A DNA stretch of 64,000 nt from Actinoplanes ianthinogenes (GCF_018324205.1 NZ_AP023356.1:7193501-7257500); one strand, 5' to 3'. Positions 48,826 through 57,299 are shown, counted from the first letter of the stretch. Translations and numbers: made by a program. Notes: generated by a model from the letters alone, not told the origin.

Positions 48826-50190
48826 TCAGGAGGCGGTGCAGGTCACCGCGGGTGTGGTCGGCGTGCCGTTCACGATCACGCCGAACTCCGCGGTGGCGCC
48901 GGCGCCCAGGGCGCCGTTCCAGGACACGTTCTTCACGGTGACCGCGGACCCGCTCGTGGTCAGCGTCCCGTTCCACACCTGGCTGACGGTCTGCCCGCTG
49001 CCGAGCGTCCAGCCCGTCGTCCAGCCGGAGATCGCCTTTCCGGCGGTCACCGTGACGTTGGCCTGGAACCCCCCGTTCCAGGAGCTGGTCACCTTGAACG
49101 CCGCGGTGCAGCCGGCCCCGGACGGGTTCGACGGCGGCGGGTCGGACGGCACCGAGGGGGACGGGGACGACGACGACGGCGAAGCGGTCGGCGAGCTGGT
49201 GACCGGCGGGTTCGGTGCCCCGGTGGCCAGGCTGTACGCCAGGTCCGGCTGGAACGATCCGGCGGCGTACTTGCAGCCGTCCGCCTCACCCGGCGGCTTC
49301 ACCCAGAGGAACGCGTCCACGTTGCCGTCGTTCGTGGCGGTGGTCGGGTAGGTCCCGATCCGCCGGTCGGTGTTGTCGTCCCCGCACCAGTCGCCGGACG
49401 CCCCGCCGTTGCGGCTGGTGTCCACCACCTGGTGCTTGCCGGTGATGCCCCGTCCGTTCAGCGCGTTGATGATCGCCCGCCCGTACGCGGTCTCGGCCGA
49501 CGTCCCGTTGAAGTTCGAGACGTTGGTGTAGAAGCCGTCGGCGTTGGCCACACCCGCCGCGGCCAGCCGGTTCGCCTGCTCGGTGGCGCTGTTCCAGGCC
49601 GAGTGCCCGGCGTCCAGGTAGACCTTGGCGTTCGGGTTGGCCGCCTTCAGCGTGCGGGTGGCGGTGGCCAGCGCGTTGTCCCGGGCGGTGATCTCACTGG
49701 AGCTCAGGCAGGTCTGGAGCGCGATCGAGTCCGGCTCCAGGATCACGATCGCGGTCCGGTTGCCCAGGGAGCCGGCGATCGCGGAGATCCAGTTCTGGTA
49801 CTGGTTCAGGTCGGGGGCGCCGCCCGCGCTGGCGCCGCCGCAGTCCCGGTTGGGGATGCCGTACGCGGTCAGCACCGGGATCTGGCCGGCCGCGTTGGCC
49901 GCGCCGACGTAGCCTGCGACCTCGGAGCCGATGGTGGAGAGGTTGAAGTTGGCGAACCAGCGCGACGCGGGCTGGCTGGCGATCTTGTCGCGGATCGTCG
50001 CGGTCCGGTAGTCGTTGGGGTTGGCGGCCACCCACCGGGCGACGGCGGTGCTGTCCGCCTCCCGGTACAGGGTGCCGCTGATCGTGCCGGCCTCGGCGGC
50101 GCCGGCCGAGAGGATCAGGGCGCCGGTGGCGACGGTGGCGCCGGCGGCCGCGGCCGCCAGCCATCTACGATGCGGGGAAACGGGGGACAT
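48826..50190 (-). CDS. Secreted GH6 endoglucanase with CBM2 (454 aa)
   Basis: Extracellular cellulase. ATG at 50190 with GGAAGGAAG upstream. Signal peptide about 1-34 ending AGAAEA. GH6 domain at about 35-325: catalytic acid Asp154 in VILEPDSIALQTC, DAGHSAWN, and DGNVDAFLWVKPPGEADG near the end. A Ser/Pro/Thr linker spans 328-358. CBM2 at about 360-454 has conserved tryptophans in SSWNGGF, ISGWTTGWTL and VSWNGAL and flanking cysteines. Expression should be cellobiose-inducible through the CebR-type box 29 bp upstream of the start. Ends at a hairpin. Confidence 0.95.
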   Translation of the reverse strand: MSPVSPHRRWLAAAAAGATVATGALILSAGAAEAGTISGTLYREADSTAVARWVAANPNDYRTATIRDKIASQPASRWFANFNLSTIGSEVAGYVGAANAAGQIPVLTAYGIPNRDCGGASAGGAPDLNQYQNWISAIAGSLGNRTAIVILEPDSIALQTCLSSSEITARDNALATATRTLKAANPNAKVYLDAGHSAWNSATEQANRLAAAGVANADGFYTNVSNFNGTSAETAYGRAIINALNGRGITGKHQVVDTSRNGGASGDWCGDDNTDRRIGTYPTTATNDGNVDAFLWVKPPGEADGCKYAAGSFQPDLAYSLATGAPNPPVTSSPTASPSSSSPSPSVPSDPPPSNPSGAGCTAAFKVTSSWNGGFQANVTVTAGKAISGWTTGWTLGSGQTVSQVWNGTLTTSGSAVTVKNVSWNGALGAGATAEFGVIVNGTPTTPAVTCTAS

Positions 50191-50219
50191 GGCTTCCTTC
50201 CGAAGGGGAGAAGGCCTAC

Positions 50220-50233
50220 TGGGAGCGCTCCCA
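50220..50233. promoter_or_regulatory. CebR-type operator TGGGAGCGCTCCCA
   Basis: Perfect 14-bp palindrome identical to the consensus box of the actinobacterial LacI-family regulator CebR/CelR, which represses cellulase genes and is released by cello-oligosaccharides. It lies 29 bp upstream of the GH6 start codon. The regulator gene is not in this window. Confidence 0.9.
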
Positions 50234-50362
50234 ACGTAACGGCATCGACATCGGTTAGCAATCTGTACGACTCGATGTTCCGGATTCGCAGCCGGCCGGC
50301 GGCGTGACGTGACCGGCCGTGTGGTGGTCGCAACTAGATCGGCAATTGCGTGACCAGCACCT

Positions 50363-50393
50363 TTAGGGCACCCTAAGCTAGGTAAGCCTAACC
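50363..50393 (+). promoter_or_regulatory. IdeR/DtxR-like iron box region
   Basis: TTAGGGCACCCTAA (50363-50376) is a perfect inverted repeat. The adjoining TAGGTAAGCCTAACC (50379-50393) matches half-sites of the TTAGGTTAGGCTAACCTAA consensus. It sits 15-45 bp ahead of the bfd start, fitting iron-responsive control of the bfd-bfr pair. Confidence 0.65.
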
Positions 50394-50408
50394 ATCAGAG
50401 GTCGCCCC

Positions 50409-50600
50409 ATGTACGTCTGCATCTGTTACCACGTCCGTGAGCGTGAAGTCCGTTCCGCGATCCGTTGCGGCGCCCGGACGGAGGAGTCGGTCGGCGACGC
50501 CTGTGGGGCCGGCACCGGGTGCGGCAGCTGCCTGGACCGGATTTGCGATCTGATCAAGGAGGAGGCGAGCTCCGACACGCTGCTACCCTCCGCTGCCTAG
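50409..50600 (+). CDS. bfd: Bacterioferritin-associated ferredoxin, Bfd (63 aa)
   Basis: Small [2Fe-2S] protein that donates electrons to bacterioferritin to release stored iron. Cysteines C4, C6, C38 and C41 match the CxC-x31-CxxC spacing of Bfd. ATG at 50409. Upstream is an IdeR-like box, so it should be induced when iron is scarce. The bfr gene follows after about 54 bp, apparently in the same transcript. Confidence 0.92.
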   Translation: MYVCICYHVREREVRSAIRCGARTEESVGDACGAGTGCGSCLDRICDLIKEEASSDTLLPSAA

Positions 50601-50654
50601 CCGTTACGGCCAGTACGCTTACCCCCGAAAAGCCATACTATGGGGGTATTTGGC

Positions 50655-51137
50655 ATGCAAGGTGATGCCCGTGTCATCGAGTTCCTCAACGAACAGCTGA
50701 CCGCGGAACTGACCGCGATCAACCAGTACTTCCTGCACGCCAAGATGCAGGACAACTGGGGTTACACCGTGCTGGCGAAGCACACCAGGGCCGAGTCGAT
50801 CGACGAGATGCGGCACGCCGAGGTGCTCACCGACCGGATCCTCTTCCTCGAAGGCCTGCCGAACTACCAGAAGCTGTTCGCGCTGCGGATCGGCGAGTCG
50901 GTCAAGGAACAGTTCGAGTGCGACATGAAGATCGAGGTGGAGGCGGTCGACCGGCTGCGCCGCGGCCTGGAATACATGCGCTCCATCGGTGACATCACGT
51001 CCGCCCGGATCTTCGAGGACATCCTGGCCGACGAGGAGCACCACGTCGACTACCTGGAGACCCAGCTCGGCCTGATCGCGAAGCTGGGCGAGCCGCTGTA
51101 CCTCCAGAACGTCACGGAGCACCCGGAAGCCGGCTGA
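50655..51137 (+). CDS. bfr: Bacterioferritin (160 aa)
   Basis: Heme-containing 24-mer iron store. I choose ATG 50655 (MQGDARVIEF) because GGGGG lies eight bases upstream and because it gives the canonical numbering: ferroxidase ligands E18, E51, H54, with Y25, and heme ligand M52 (DEMRHAE); a second EH pair occurs in DEEHHVDYLE near 127-130. An earlier in-frame ATG at 50640 would add five residues. Placement after bfd under an iron box is unusual, because storage and release proteins are then made together. Confidence 0.95.
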   Translation: MQGDARVIEFLNEQLTAELTAINQYFLHAKMQDNWGYTVLAKHTRAESIDEMRHAEVLTDRILFLEGLPNYQKLFALRIGESVKEQFECDMKIEVEAVDRLRRGLEYMRSIGDITSARIFEDILADEEHHVDYLETQLGLIAKLGEPLYLQNVTEHPEAG

Positions 51138-51173
51138 CGGCACGCGGTGGGCCGGCGGGGAGGCGGCCCACTC

Positions 51174-51845
51174 TCACCGGAAGCCGACGACGCTGAGCAG
51201 GGCGAACCCGGCGGCGGTCAGCGGCAGCGCGTACACCAGGACCAGACCGCGGCGGCGCCAGGTGGGCGCCACCCACGCGGTGATCCCAAGACCGAGAATT
51301 ATCAGTACGCCGAACGCGGCCATCAGGTCACCGGCCGCGTAGCTCGGGTCGCCGATCCGGGTGACCTGCAACCCGGCCTCGGCGAACAGCACCGAACCGG
51401 GCAGCGCCAGCGCCACGTCCCGGAACGACTCCGGGATCCGCGCCCGGCCGCGCGCCAGGGCACCGCCCGCCCCGAAGACCAGCCCGGCGATCACCCCGAA
51501 CCCCATCCACACCATGGCGGTGGCGTTCCACAGGTTCGACCAGGCGTCGTGCTGGATCAGCGCGGCGGCCAGGTAGTAGCTCGGGACGGCGACCACCAGC
51601 AGGACGGTCGCGGCGAGCGCACTGACCGGCAGGGTCCAGCGGGCCCGGAAGGTGAACAGGAACGCGGCCGTCGCCCAGACCGCCATCGAGTTGCCCAGCC
51701 CGCCGAGCGGCGCCGGCACGAACTTGATCCACACGAAGTCCAGCGCGCCCAGCAGCACCCCGGCCGCCAGCGCCGCCAGCGTGGCCGAGGCCGCGCGGAT
51801 CCCGGAGGTGTCGCGCTGGGGAACCGTGCTCTGGTCGATCGTCAT
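51174..51845 (-). CDS. DUF6518-like membrane protein (223 aa)
   Basis: Integral membrane protein of unknown function. ATG at 51845 (MTIDQSTVPQ). Six or seven hydrophobic segments starting at about residue 20 (LAALAAGVLLGALDFVW), with the DFVWIKFVP and WMGFGVIAGLVFGAGGALARG stretches that I associate with DUF6518. Convergent to bfr with 36 bp between stops. Confidence 0.75.
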   Translation of the reverse strand: MTIDQSTVPQRDTSGIRAASATLAALAAGVLLGALDFVWIKFVPAPLGGLGNSMAVWATAAFLFTFRARWTLPVSALAATVLLVVAVPSYYLAAALIQHDAWSNLWNATAMVWMGFGVIAGLVFGAGGALARGRARIPESFRDVALALPGSVLFAEAGLQVTRIGDPSYAAGDLMAAFGVLIILGLGITAWVAPTWRRRGLVLVYALPLTAAGFALLSVVGFR

Positions 51846-51933
51846 GCGTCGAGCGTACGGACGCGGGGTGCGCCGCCGCATCGCACCGCAGGCGGAGCCG
51901 GGCCCCTGCCGCCTCTGCCGAACGGCCGACCTT

Positions 51934-52992
51934 TCACCTGGTCACGGTCAACTCCACGCGCCGGTTCTCGGCCCGATGGGCGGCCGTGTCGTTGGCGACC
52001 CGGGGACGCGTCTCGCCGTGACCCGCGACGGTCAGCCGGTCCGCGGGCACGCCGGCGGCGCGCAGCCCGGCGCGGACGGCGCCGGCCCGCTCGCGACTGA
52101 GCCGCAGGTTCGTCACCCGGGAGCCGCGAGAGTCGGTGTGCCCGTCGATCCGGACGGTGGCGGTCGGGTTCGCCTTGAGCAGCGCGGCGATCCGGAGCAG
52201 CGTCGTGCGGGAGGCGGGGCTCAGCGCGGCGCTGCCGGTGCGGAAGGTCAGCGGGGGAAGGGCGGAGAGCTGGGCCTGGAGGCCGGCGGTCGGTGGGGTC
52301 CTCACCGGCCCGGTGGGCGGGGTGGGCACCGGGCCGGCCGGCGCGCTGCCGGCCGATTCGGTGGGCGGCGTCCCGGCCGGGTCGGTGGACGGGCCGCTCG
52401 CGGGACCGGCGGGCGGGCCGCTTGCGGGACTGGTGGGTGGAGTGTCGGCCGGGTTGGTGGGCGGGCCGCTTGCGGGACCGGTGAGCGGGCCGCTTGGGGG
52501 ACCGGTGAGCGGGCTGCTTGGGGGATCGGTGGGTGGAGTGTCGGCAGGGTTGGTGGGCGGGCCGCTCGCGGGACCGGTGGACGGGCCGCCCGCGGGACCG
52601 GCGGGCGGGCCGCTTGCCGGCTCGGTGGGCGGGGTGCTTGCGGGATCGATGGGCGGGGCACTTGCCGGCTCGGTGGGGTCGACCTCGGTGCGGACCGAGC
52701 GGACGCCGGTCACCGCCGCGACGATCTCCCGGGCGCGGGCGGCGTCGGCCGGGGAATCGGCGACCACCAGGGCGTCGCGGCCGGTGAAGGAGACCCGGGC
52801 GGCGGGTTCGCCGGCGGCGACCAGGGCCTGTGCCGAGCGGCGGGTGAGGTCGTCCTCGATGCGGTGCCGGTTCGGGCCGAGCTGGGCGGCGAGCAGCGCG
52901 GCCAGGCCGGTCACCGCGACCAGGACGGCGAGCCGGCGTCGCGATCCGGCGGAGACCGGGCGACCGGATCCAGGGCGGGTCACGGCGATCAT
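51934..52992 (-). CDS. OmpA-like peptidoglycan-binding protein with Pro-rich repeat stalk (352 aa)
   Basis: Probable wall-anchored envelope protein in a monoderm. One TM segment at about 19-37 (RLAVLVAVTGLAALLAAQL). A BON-like domain at about 40-100 (ARVSFTGRDALVVADSPADA). A repeat stalk at about 105-215 is built from ASGPP, TDPA and TPPT units. The C-terminal OmpA domain at about 225-352 has LTFRTGSAALSP, the peptidoglycan-binding IDGHTDSRGSRVTNLRLSRERA motif and RVELTVTR. The ATG at 52992 overlaps the stop of the upstream gene (ATGA). Confidence 0.85.
   Translation of the reverse strand: MIAVTRPGSGRPVSAGSRRRLAVLVAVTGLAALLAAQLGPNRHRIEDDLTRRSAQALVAAGEPAARVSFTGRDALVVADSPADAARAREIVAAVTGVRSVRTEVDPTEPASAPPIDPASTPPTEPASGPPAGPAGGPSTGPASGPPTNPADTPPTDPPSSPLTGPPSGPLTGPASGPPTNPADTPPTSPASGPPAGPASGPSTDPAGTPPTESAGSAPAGPVPTPPTGPVRTPPTAGLQAQLSALPPLTFRTGSAALSPASRTTLLRIAALLKANPTATVRIDGHTDSRGSRVTNLRLSRERAGAVRAGLRAAGVPADRLTVAGHGETRPRVANDTAAHRAENRRVELTVTR
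52341..52680 (-). repeat. Degenerate Pro/Gly-coding tandem repeats in the OmpA-like gene
   Basis: Irregular units of about 24-48 bp built on GGGCGGGCCGCTTGCGGGAC encode ASGPPTNPADTPPT-like peptides in the stalk. Unit boundaries are approximate. Confidence 0.7.
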
Positions 52993-53474
52993 GGGACGGT
53001 GTCCGTCCCGGCTCCGCTGTCGTCACCGGTGGGGACCGGACGCGGCGAAGGCCGGCGCCGCGGTCCGGATTCCAGGCGACCGGTGGCGGTCGGTCCGGAT
53101 CCCAGGCGACCACCGGCGGTCGGTCCGGATTCGGGTCGGCCGACGGGTGTCGGTCCGGATTCGGGGCGGCCGACGGGCGTCGGTCCTGTTTCTGGGCGGC
53201 TGGCGGGGATCGGTCCGGATTCCGGGCGGCCGGCGGTAGTCGGCCCGGATTCCGGACGGCCGGCAGTAGCCAGTCCGGATTCCGGGCGGCCGGCGGGGGC
53301 CGGTGCGGCATTTTGCGGAGCCGCATTCCCGGCCGGATCAGGCCATTCCACCGAAGTGGCGAAAATGTGACGCACGACTTTACCGGAGCGCCGCGCGCCG
53401 AGCCTTCCGGTCAGCAGCCCGAGAAGGAATGCGAGCGCGATGACGAGGATCGACTGGCCGACGAACCAGGTCAC
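52989..53474 (-). CDS. Single-pass membrane protein with decapeptide repeats (161 aa)
   Basis: Unknown function, translationally coupled to the OmpA-like gene. GTG at 53474 is five bases after GGAGG and gives MTWFVGQSILVIALAFLLGL, one N-terminal membrane segment; ATG at 53477 is an alternative. Residues about 55-140 are eight or so GRPESGPTTA-type decapeptides, followed by an Arg/Pro tail. The short, basic, disordered tail should lie in the cytoplasm or wall depending on topology. No enzymatic motif. Confidence 0.75.
   Translation of the reverse strand: MTWFVGQSILVIALAFLLGLLTGRLGARRSGKVVRHIFATSVEWPDPAGNAAPQNAAPAPAGRPESGLATAGRPESGPTTAGRPESGPIPASRPETGPTPVGRPESGPTPVGRPESGPTAGGRLGSGPTATGRLESGPRRRPSPRPVPTGDDSGAGTDTVP
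53065..53304 (-). repeat. About eight 30-bp tandem repeats
   Basis: Core GTCCGGATTCCGGGCGGCCG recurs every 30 bp, encoding GRPESGPxxx. Boundaries are approximate; divergence is higher toward the left end. Confidence 0.75.
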
Positions 53475-53595
53475 CATGACCTCCCGAAACGGCCGTGTGA
53501 TGATCATGATATCGGCTCGTTCGCATTCCGCAAAATGCGCGGTGAGTGCGCATTCGGCTACCGAGACGGCGAGTATTGTTTCCGCATTTTTGCGA

Positions 53596-54237
53596 TTACA
53601 CGCTGCGCAGGACCGAGACCACCTTGCCGAGGATCACCGCGTGGTCGCCGTCGATGTCGGCGTAGGCCGGGTTCCGTGGCTCCAGGATCACGTGCCCGCC
53701 GCGGCGGCGGAACACCTTCACGGTCGCCTCGTCGTCGATCATCGCGGCCACGATGTCGCCGTTGTACGCCTCCGGCTGCTGCTTCACCACGACCAGGTCG
53801 CCGTCGCAGATCGCCGCGTCGATCATCGAGTCGCCGCGGACCCGGAGCGCGAACAGGGTGCCCCGGCCGACCAGGTCGCGGGGCAGCGACAGCACCTCGT
53901 CGGCGGTCTCCTGGGCCGGGATCGGGACGCCGGCCGCGATCTCGCCGAGCACCGGGACGCCGATCGTGGACGGCCGGTCGGCGGCGCGCTCGGCCCGCGG
54001 CAGGAACATCCGGATGTCCACCGGCCGGGTCGAACGGCCCCGCCGCAGCAGCCCGTAGTCCTCCAGGACGCGAAGGTGGCGTGCCACCGCCGAAGTGGAG
54101 GCGAGCCCGACCGCGTCGGCGATCTCCCGGGTCGAGGGCGAGTAGCCGTGCCGTTGCGCATGGTCGCGGATGACCGTGAGGATCCGGCGCTGCCGGTCGG
54201 TCAGGATCGAGTCGTCGAAGTCGTCATCCGCAAGCAC
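53596..54237 (-). CDS. lexA: LexA repressor (213 aa)
   Basis: SOS-response repressor and self-cleaving protease. GTG at 54237 gives VLADDDFDDSILTDRQRRIL; longer in-frame starts exist but would add residues not typical of LexA. Winged helix at about 10-75 with YSPSTREIADAVGLASTSAVARHL. Cleavage site A102-G103 in GEIAAGVPIP, catalytic Ser137 (RGDSMID) and Lys174 (TVKVF). All residues needed for RecA-stimulated autolysis are present. I could not find a convincing CGAAC-N4-GTTCG SOS box directly upstream, where the 63-bp repeats begin. Confidence 0.95.
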   Translation of the reverse strand: MLADDDFDDSILTDRQRRILTVIRDHAQRHGYSPSTREIADAVGLASTSAVARHLRVLEDYGLLRRGRSTRPVDIRMFLPRAERAADRPSTIGVPVLGEIAAGVPIPAQETADEVLSLPRDLVGRGTLFALRVRGDSMIDAAICDGDLVVVKQQPEAYNGDIVAAMIDDEATVKVFRRRGGHVILEPRNPAYADIDGDHAVILGKVVSVLRSV

Positions 54238-54866
54238 CCGCCGATCTTGCCTGATCGCCCCGCGCCCGGCGAACTGGCACGCCGTACCGGGCGTCGCCCG
54301 ACCCTCCCAATGCCAAGTGATGCCGCGGCCCAAAACATCCGGCTGGCCCTCATGGCCCTATCCGCGCCTGCGACAGGGCCATGAGCACCAGCCCGAGGGG
54401 TTCAGCTGGCGTTGATGGCCCTACCCCGGCCCGCGATAGGGCCGTGGGCGCCAGCCCGAGGGGCTCGGCTGGCGGTGATGGCCCTATCCGTGCCTGCGGC
54501 AGGGCTGTGGGCGCCAGCCGGAGGGGTTCGGCTGGCGTTGGTGGCCCTATCCCGGCCCGCGATAGGGCTGTGGGCTCCAGCCGGAGGGGTTCGGCTGGCG
54601 TTGGTGGCCCTATCCCGGCCCGCGGCAGGGCTGTGGGTGCCAGCTCGACGGGTTCGGCTGGCGTTGGTGGCCCTGTCCGTGCCTGTGGCAGGGCTGTGGG
54701 TGCCAGCTCGACGGGTTTGGCTGGCGTTGGTGGCCCTGTCGCGGCCCGCTATGGGGCCGTGAGTGCCAGCTCGAATCGCTTGTGGCGCGTGGCGGGCCGG
54801 TGCCACGGCGGTCGTGCGGAGGGGTGGACGGGGGACCGGGCTCTGGGCGTACCGAAAGAAGGGTTT
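54238..54866. other. 629-bp intergenic region, mostly 63-bp repeats
   Basis: Holds the presumed lexA promoter (about 54240-54345) and the seven-unit repeat array. The open frames running across it follow the 63-bp (21-codon) period and have no ribosome site or recognisable product, so I call no gene. Confidence 0.6.
54354..54794. repeat. Seven 63-bp tandem repeats, each with an internal hairpin
   Basis: Units start at 54354, 54417, 54480, 54543, 54606, 54669 and 54732, exactly 63 bp apart, each opening GGCCCT. Several carry GGCCCTATC...GATAGGGC, an inverted repeat with a 9-nt loop; compensated changes in others weaken it. The array lies between the GGDEF-EAL gene end and lexA. Confidence 0.85.
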
Positions 54867-57299
54867 TTAGGCGGCGACCGGGTGGGTTAGCAGGACGTCG
54901 ATCGCGGTGGCGGTGACCGGGCGGGCGAAGAGGAAACCCTGGGCCTGGCGGTAGCCGAGTTCGAAGAGGCGGCGGGCCTGCTCGGCGGTCTCCACGCCCT
55001 CGGCGACCGTGCGCAGGCCCATGGTCTCGGCGATGCCGGTCAGGGCGGTGACGATCGCCTCCTGCTGGGGCGTGCCGCCGAGCCCGTCCACGAACGACTT
55101 GTCGACCTTGATGGCGTGTACCGGGCAGGTGCGCAGCAGACCGAGCGAGGAGTGCCCGGTGCCGAAGTCGTCCAGCGCGATGCTCACGCCGAGCTGGGCC
55201 AGAGCGGTCACGGTGGCGAGCGCCCGGCCGCCGCCGAAGACCGCGGTCTCGGTGATCTCGATGGTCAGCTGACGGGCGGGAACCCGGTGCCGGGCCAGCG
55301 CGGCCGCGACGATCTCCGGCAGCGCCGGGTCGAGGAGCTGCCGGGCGGAGACGTTGACCGCGATCGAGCTGAGCGCGTCCGGGCCGTGGTCCCGGCGCCA
55401 GGCGGCGGCCTGGGCGCAGACGGTGTCGATGATCCAGGCGCCCAGTTCGACGATCAGGCCGGTGTCCTCGGCGACCGGGATGAAGTCGGCGGGCGAGACG
55501 GTCTGCCCGTCCGGCCGGGTCCAGCGGATCAGCGACTCGACGCCGGTCATCCGGCCGTGCGGCAGCTCCACGATCGGCTGGTAGAGCAGGTGGAACTCGC
55601 CGGCGGCCAGGGCGCGGCGCAGGTCGGCGGCGACGGTGGCGCGCTGGGTGAGGCGGCGTTCCAGCGAGGCGTCGTAGCGGACCACGCGGGTGCCGGTGGT
55701 GGCGGCCTCGCGCAGGGCGATCTCGGCCTGGCGATAAAGATCGGCGCCACCGGTGGAGGCATCGGCGAGGGGGGCACCGCCGGTGGAAGCGCTGCCAGTG
55801 GAGGCGCTGCCGGTGGAAGCGTTGGCGGTGGAAGCGTTGGCGGTGGAGGCGCTGCTGGTGGAGGCGTTGCTGGTGGAGGCGCTGCTGGTGGAAGCGCTGC
55901 CAGTGGAGGCGCTGCTGGTGGAGGCGCTGCTGGTGGAGGCGCTGCCGGTGGAGGCGATGCCGATGGAGAGGTCGACGAGGACGTCGTGACCGGCCGCGTG
56001 CAGCGGCTCGGCGTTGGCGGTCAGCAGCGGCCCGGCCGGGTCCGCGCCGGCTGAGCCGGCACCGGGCAGCAGGACACCGAACTCGTCGCCGCCGAGCCGC
56101 GCCACCACCGCGTGCTCCCCGGCCAGCGCGGTCAGCCGCCCGGCGAACGCGATCAGCAGCGCGTCACCCGCCACCGGCCCGAGGCTGTCGTTGATCTCCC
56201 GGAACTCCTTGAGATCCAGCAGCACCACGGTGTGCGGCCCGTCGGCCGCGGCAACCGCCGCCGCGAAGGACCGCCGGTTGAACAGCCCGGTCAGCTCGTC
56301 GTGCATGGCCTGACGCGCGACCGTGCGCAGCAGCGTGCCGTTCTCCGCGAGCGCGACCGCCTGCCGCGCCACCACCAGCAGGAGCAGGACCGCGGTGCCG
56401 GCCACCTGAACCGTGCTGAGGTGCCCGGTACGCAATCGCACGACGGTGAGCAGCACGCTGGTCAGCACGGTGGCGACCAGCGGGACGGCGGTGCCCCGGC
56501 GATACCCGGACAGGTCCACCGCCTGACGCGGCCGGGCGTGCGCCACGTGCCGGCGCTGGGCGTGCGCCGCGAGCGCCCCGCAGAGCCCGACGAACGGCAG
56601 CACCGCGGCACTGCCGTTGAGGTGCGGCCACGGCTTGAGCAGCGTCATCAGCACGGTGGAGAGGGGGCCGGCGATGCCGATCGGCGCCAGGCACCACAGG
56701 GCGGCCCGGGGGACCGGGCTCTGCCGGGCTGACATGATCTTGAGGACGACCACCACGCCGGCGACCGCGATCGCCATCATGGCGATGTTCAGCCACCAGG
56801 CCTCGGCGGTGACACCGAACCGCTCGACGAACCAGTCGACGTACTGGGAGCCGGCGATGGCGCCGGTCACCGCGACCACGGCCACGTCGAGGATCGCGGT
56901 GGTCAGCTGACGCCAGCTGCGGCCCCCGCCGGGGAGCCGGAGCAGCGCGGTGATGGCCAGCGTGGTGCCGATCAGGTAGAGCACCAGGGTGCGGGCACCC
57001 AGTGGGGGCATGCCGGTGTTCGGCACGGTGAGCACGTCGACGGTCTGGCTGACCCCGGCGACCAGGATCGCGCCCATCGCGACGGCGACCCGCCGCCAGA
57101 ACGTGCGCAGCGGGCCGTCGGTGCCGGCCGCCGCGGCGCGGAACGCGGCGACCGCCATCGCCAGCCCGATCAGGGCCGGCGCCCAGACCAGCGCGACCGG
57201 GAAGCCGGCCCGGGTGCCGAGCAGGATCAGCAGCACCTCGGTGACCGCCATCAGGACCGCGACCGGGGTGTGCCAGGCTCGCCAGCGGGCCGTCGTCAC
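54867..57299 (-). CDS. Membrane GGDEF-EAL cyclic-di-GMP enzyme with repeat insertion (810 aa)
   Basis: Synthesises and/or degrades cyclic di-GMP. GTG at 57299, five bases after GGGAGG. Eight to ten membrane segments fill about 1-330. GGDEF domain at about 340-540 with MHDELTGLFNRRSF and ARLGGDEFGVLL intact; the RxxD inhibitory site is absent. A 60-residue STGSA/STSSA repeat is inserted between the SIGIA strand and the YRQAEIALREA helix. EAL domain at about 560-810 with GVESLIRW (Ser for Ala), IEITETA, LDDFGTGHSS, IKVDKSF and EGVET, so metal ligands look complete. Both activities may be retained. Confidence 0.93.
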   Translation of the reverse strand: MTTARWRAWHTPVAVLMAVTEVLLILLGTRAGFPVALVWAPALIGLAMAVAAFRAAAAGTDGPLRTFWRRVAVAMGAILVAGVSQTVDVLTVPNTGMPPLGARTLVLYLIGTTLAITALLRLPGGGRSWRQLTTAILDVAVVAVTGAIAGSQYVDWFVERFGVTAEAWWLNIAMMAIAVAGVVVVLKIMSARQSPVPRAALWCLAPIGIAGPLSTVLMTLLKPWPHLNGSAAVLPFVGLCGALAAHAQRRHVAHARPRQAVDLSGYRRGTAVPLVATVLTSVLLTVVRLRTGHLSTVQVAGTAVLLLLVVARQAVALAENGTLLRTVARQAMHDELTGLFNRRSFAAAVAAADGPHTVVLLDLKEFREINDSLGPVAGDALLIAFAGRLTALAGEHAVVARLGGDEFGVLLPGAGSAGADPAGPLLTANAEPLHAAGHDVLVDLSIGIASTGSASTSSASTSSASTGSASTSSASTSNASTSSASTANASTANASTGSASTGSASTGGAPLADASTGGADLYRQAEIALREAATTGTRVVRYDASLERRLTQRATVAADLRRALAAGEFHLLYQPIVELPHGRMTGVESLIRWTRPDGQTVSPADFIPVAEDTGLIVELGAWIIDTVCAQAAAWRRDHGPDALSSIAVNVSARQLLDPALPEIVAAALARHRVPARQLTIEITETAVFGGGRALATVTALAQLGVSIALDDFGTGHSSLGLLRTCPVHAIKVDKSFVDGLGGTPQQEAIVTALTGIAETMGLRTVAEGVETAEQARRLFELGYRQAQGFLFARPVTATAIDVLLTHPVAA
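55773..55952 (-). repeat. Twelve in-frame 15-bp repeats inside the GGDEF domain
   Basis: Twelve pentapeptide units (STGSA, STSSA, STSNA, STANA, STGGA) with no interruption. The repeats sit in a surface loop of the catalytic domain and would change length in whole codons by slippage. Confidence 0.88.

Noticed and set aside
53596..54237. Phage CI-type repressor
   Set aside because: The HTH and cleavage/catalytic residues match chromosomal LexA in length and order, and no phage genes lie nearby.
54354..54794. CRISPR array or coding gene on the plus strand
   Set aside because: There are no spacers. The frame stays open only because the unit is 63 bp, and there is no ribosome site or recognisable domain.
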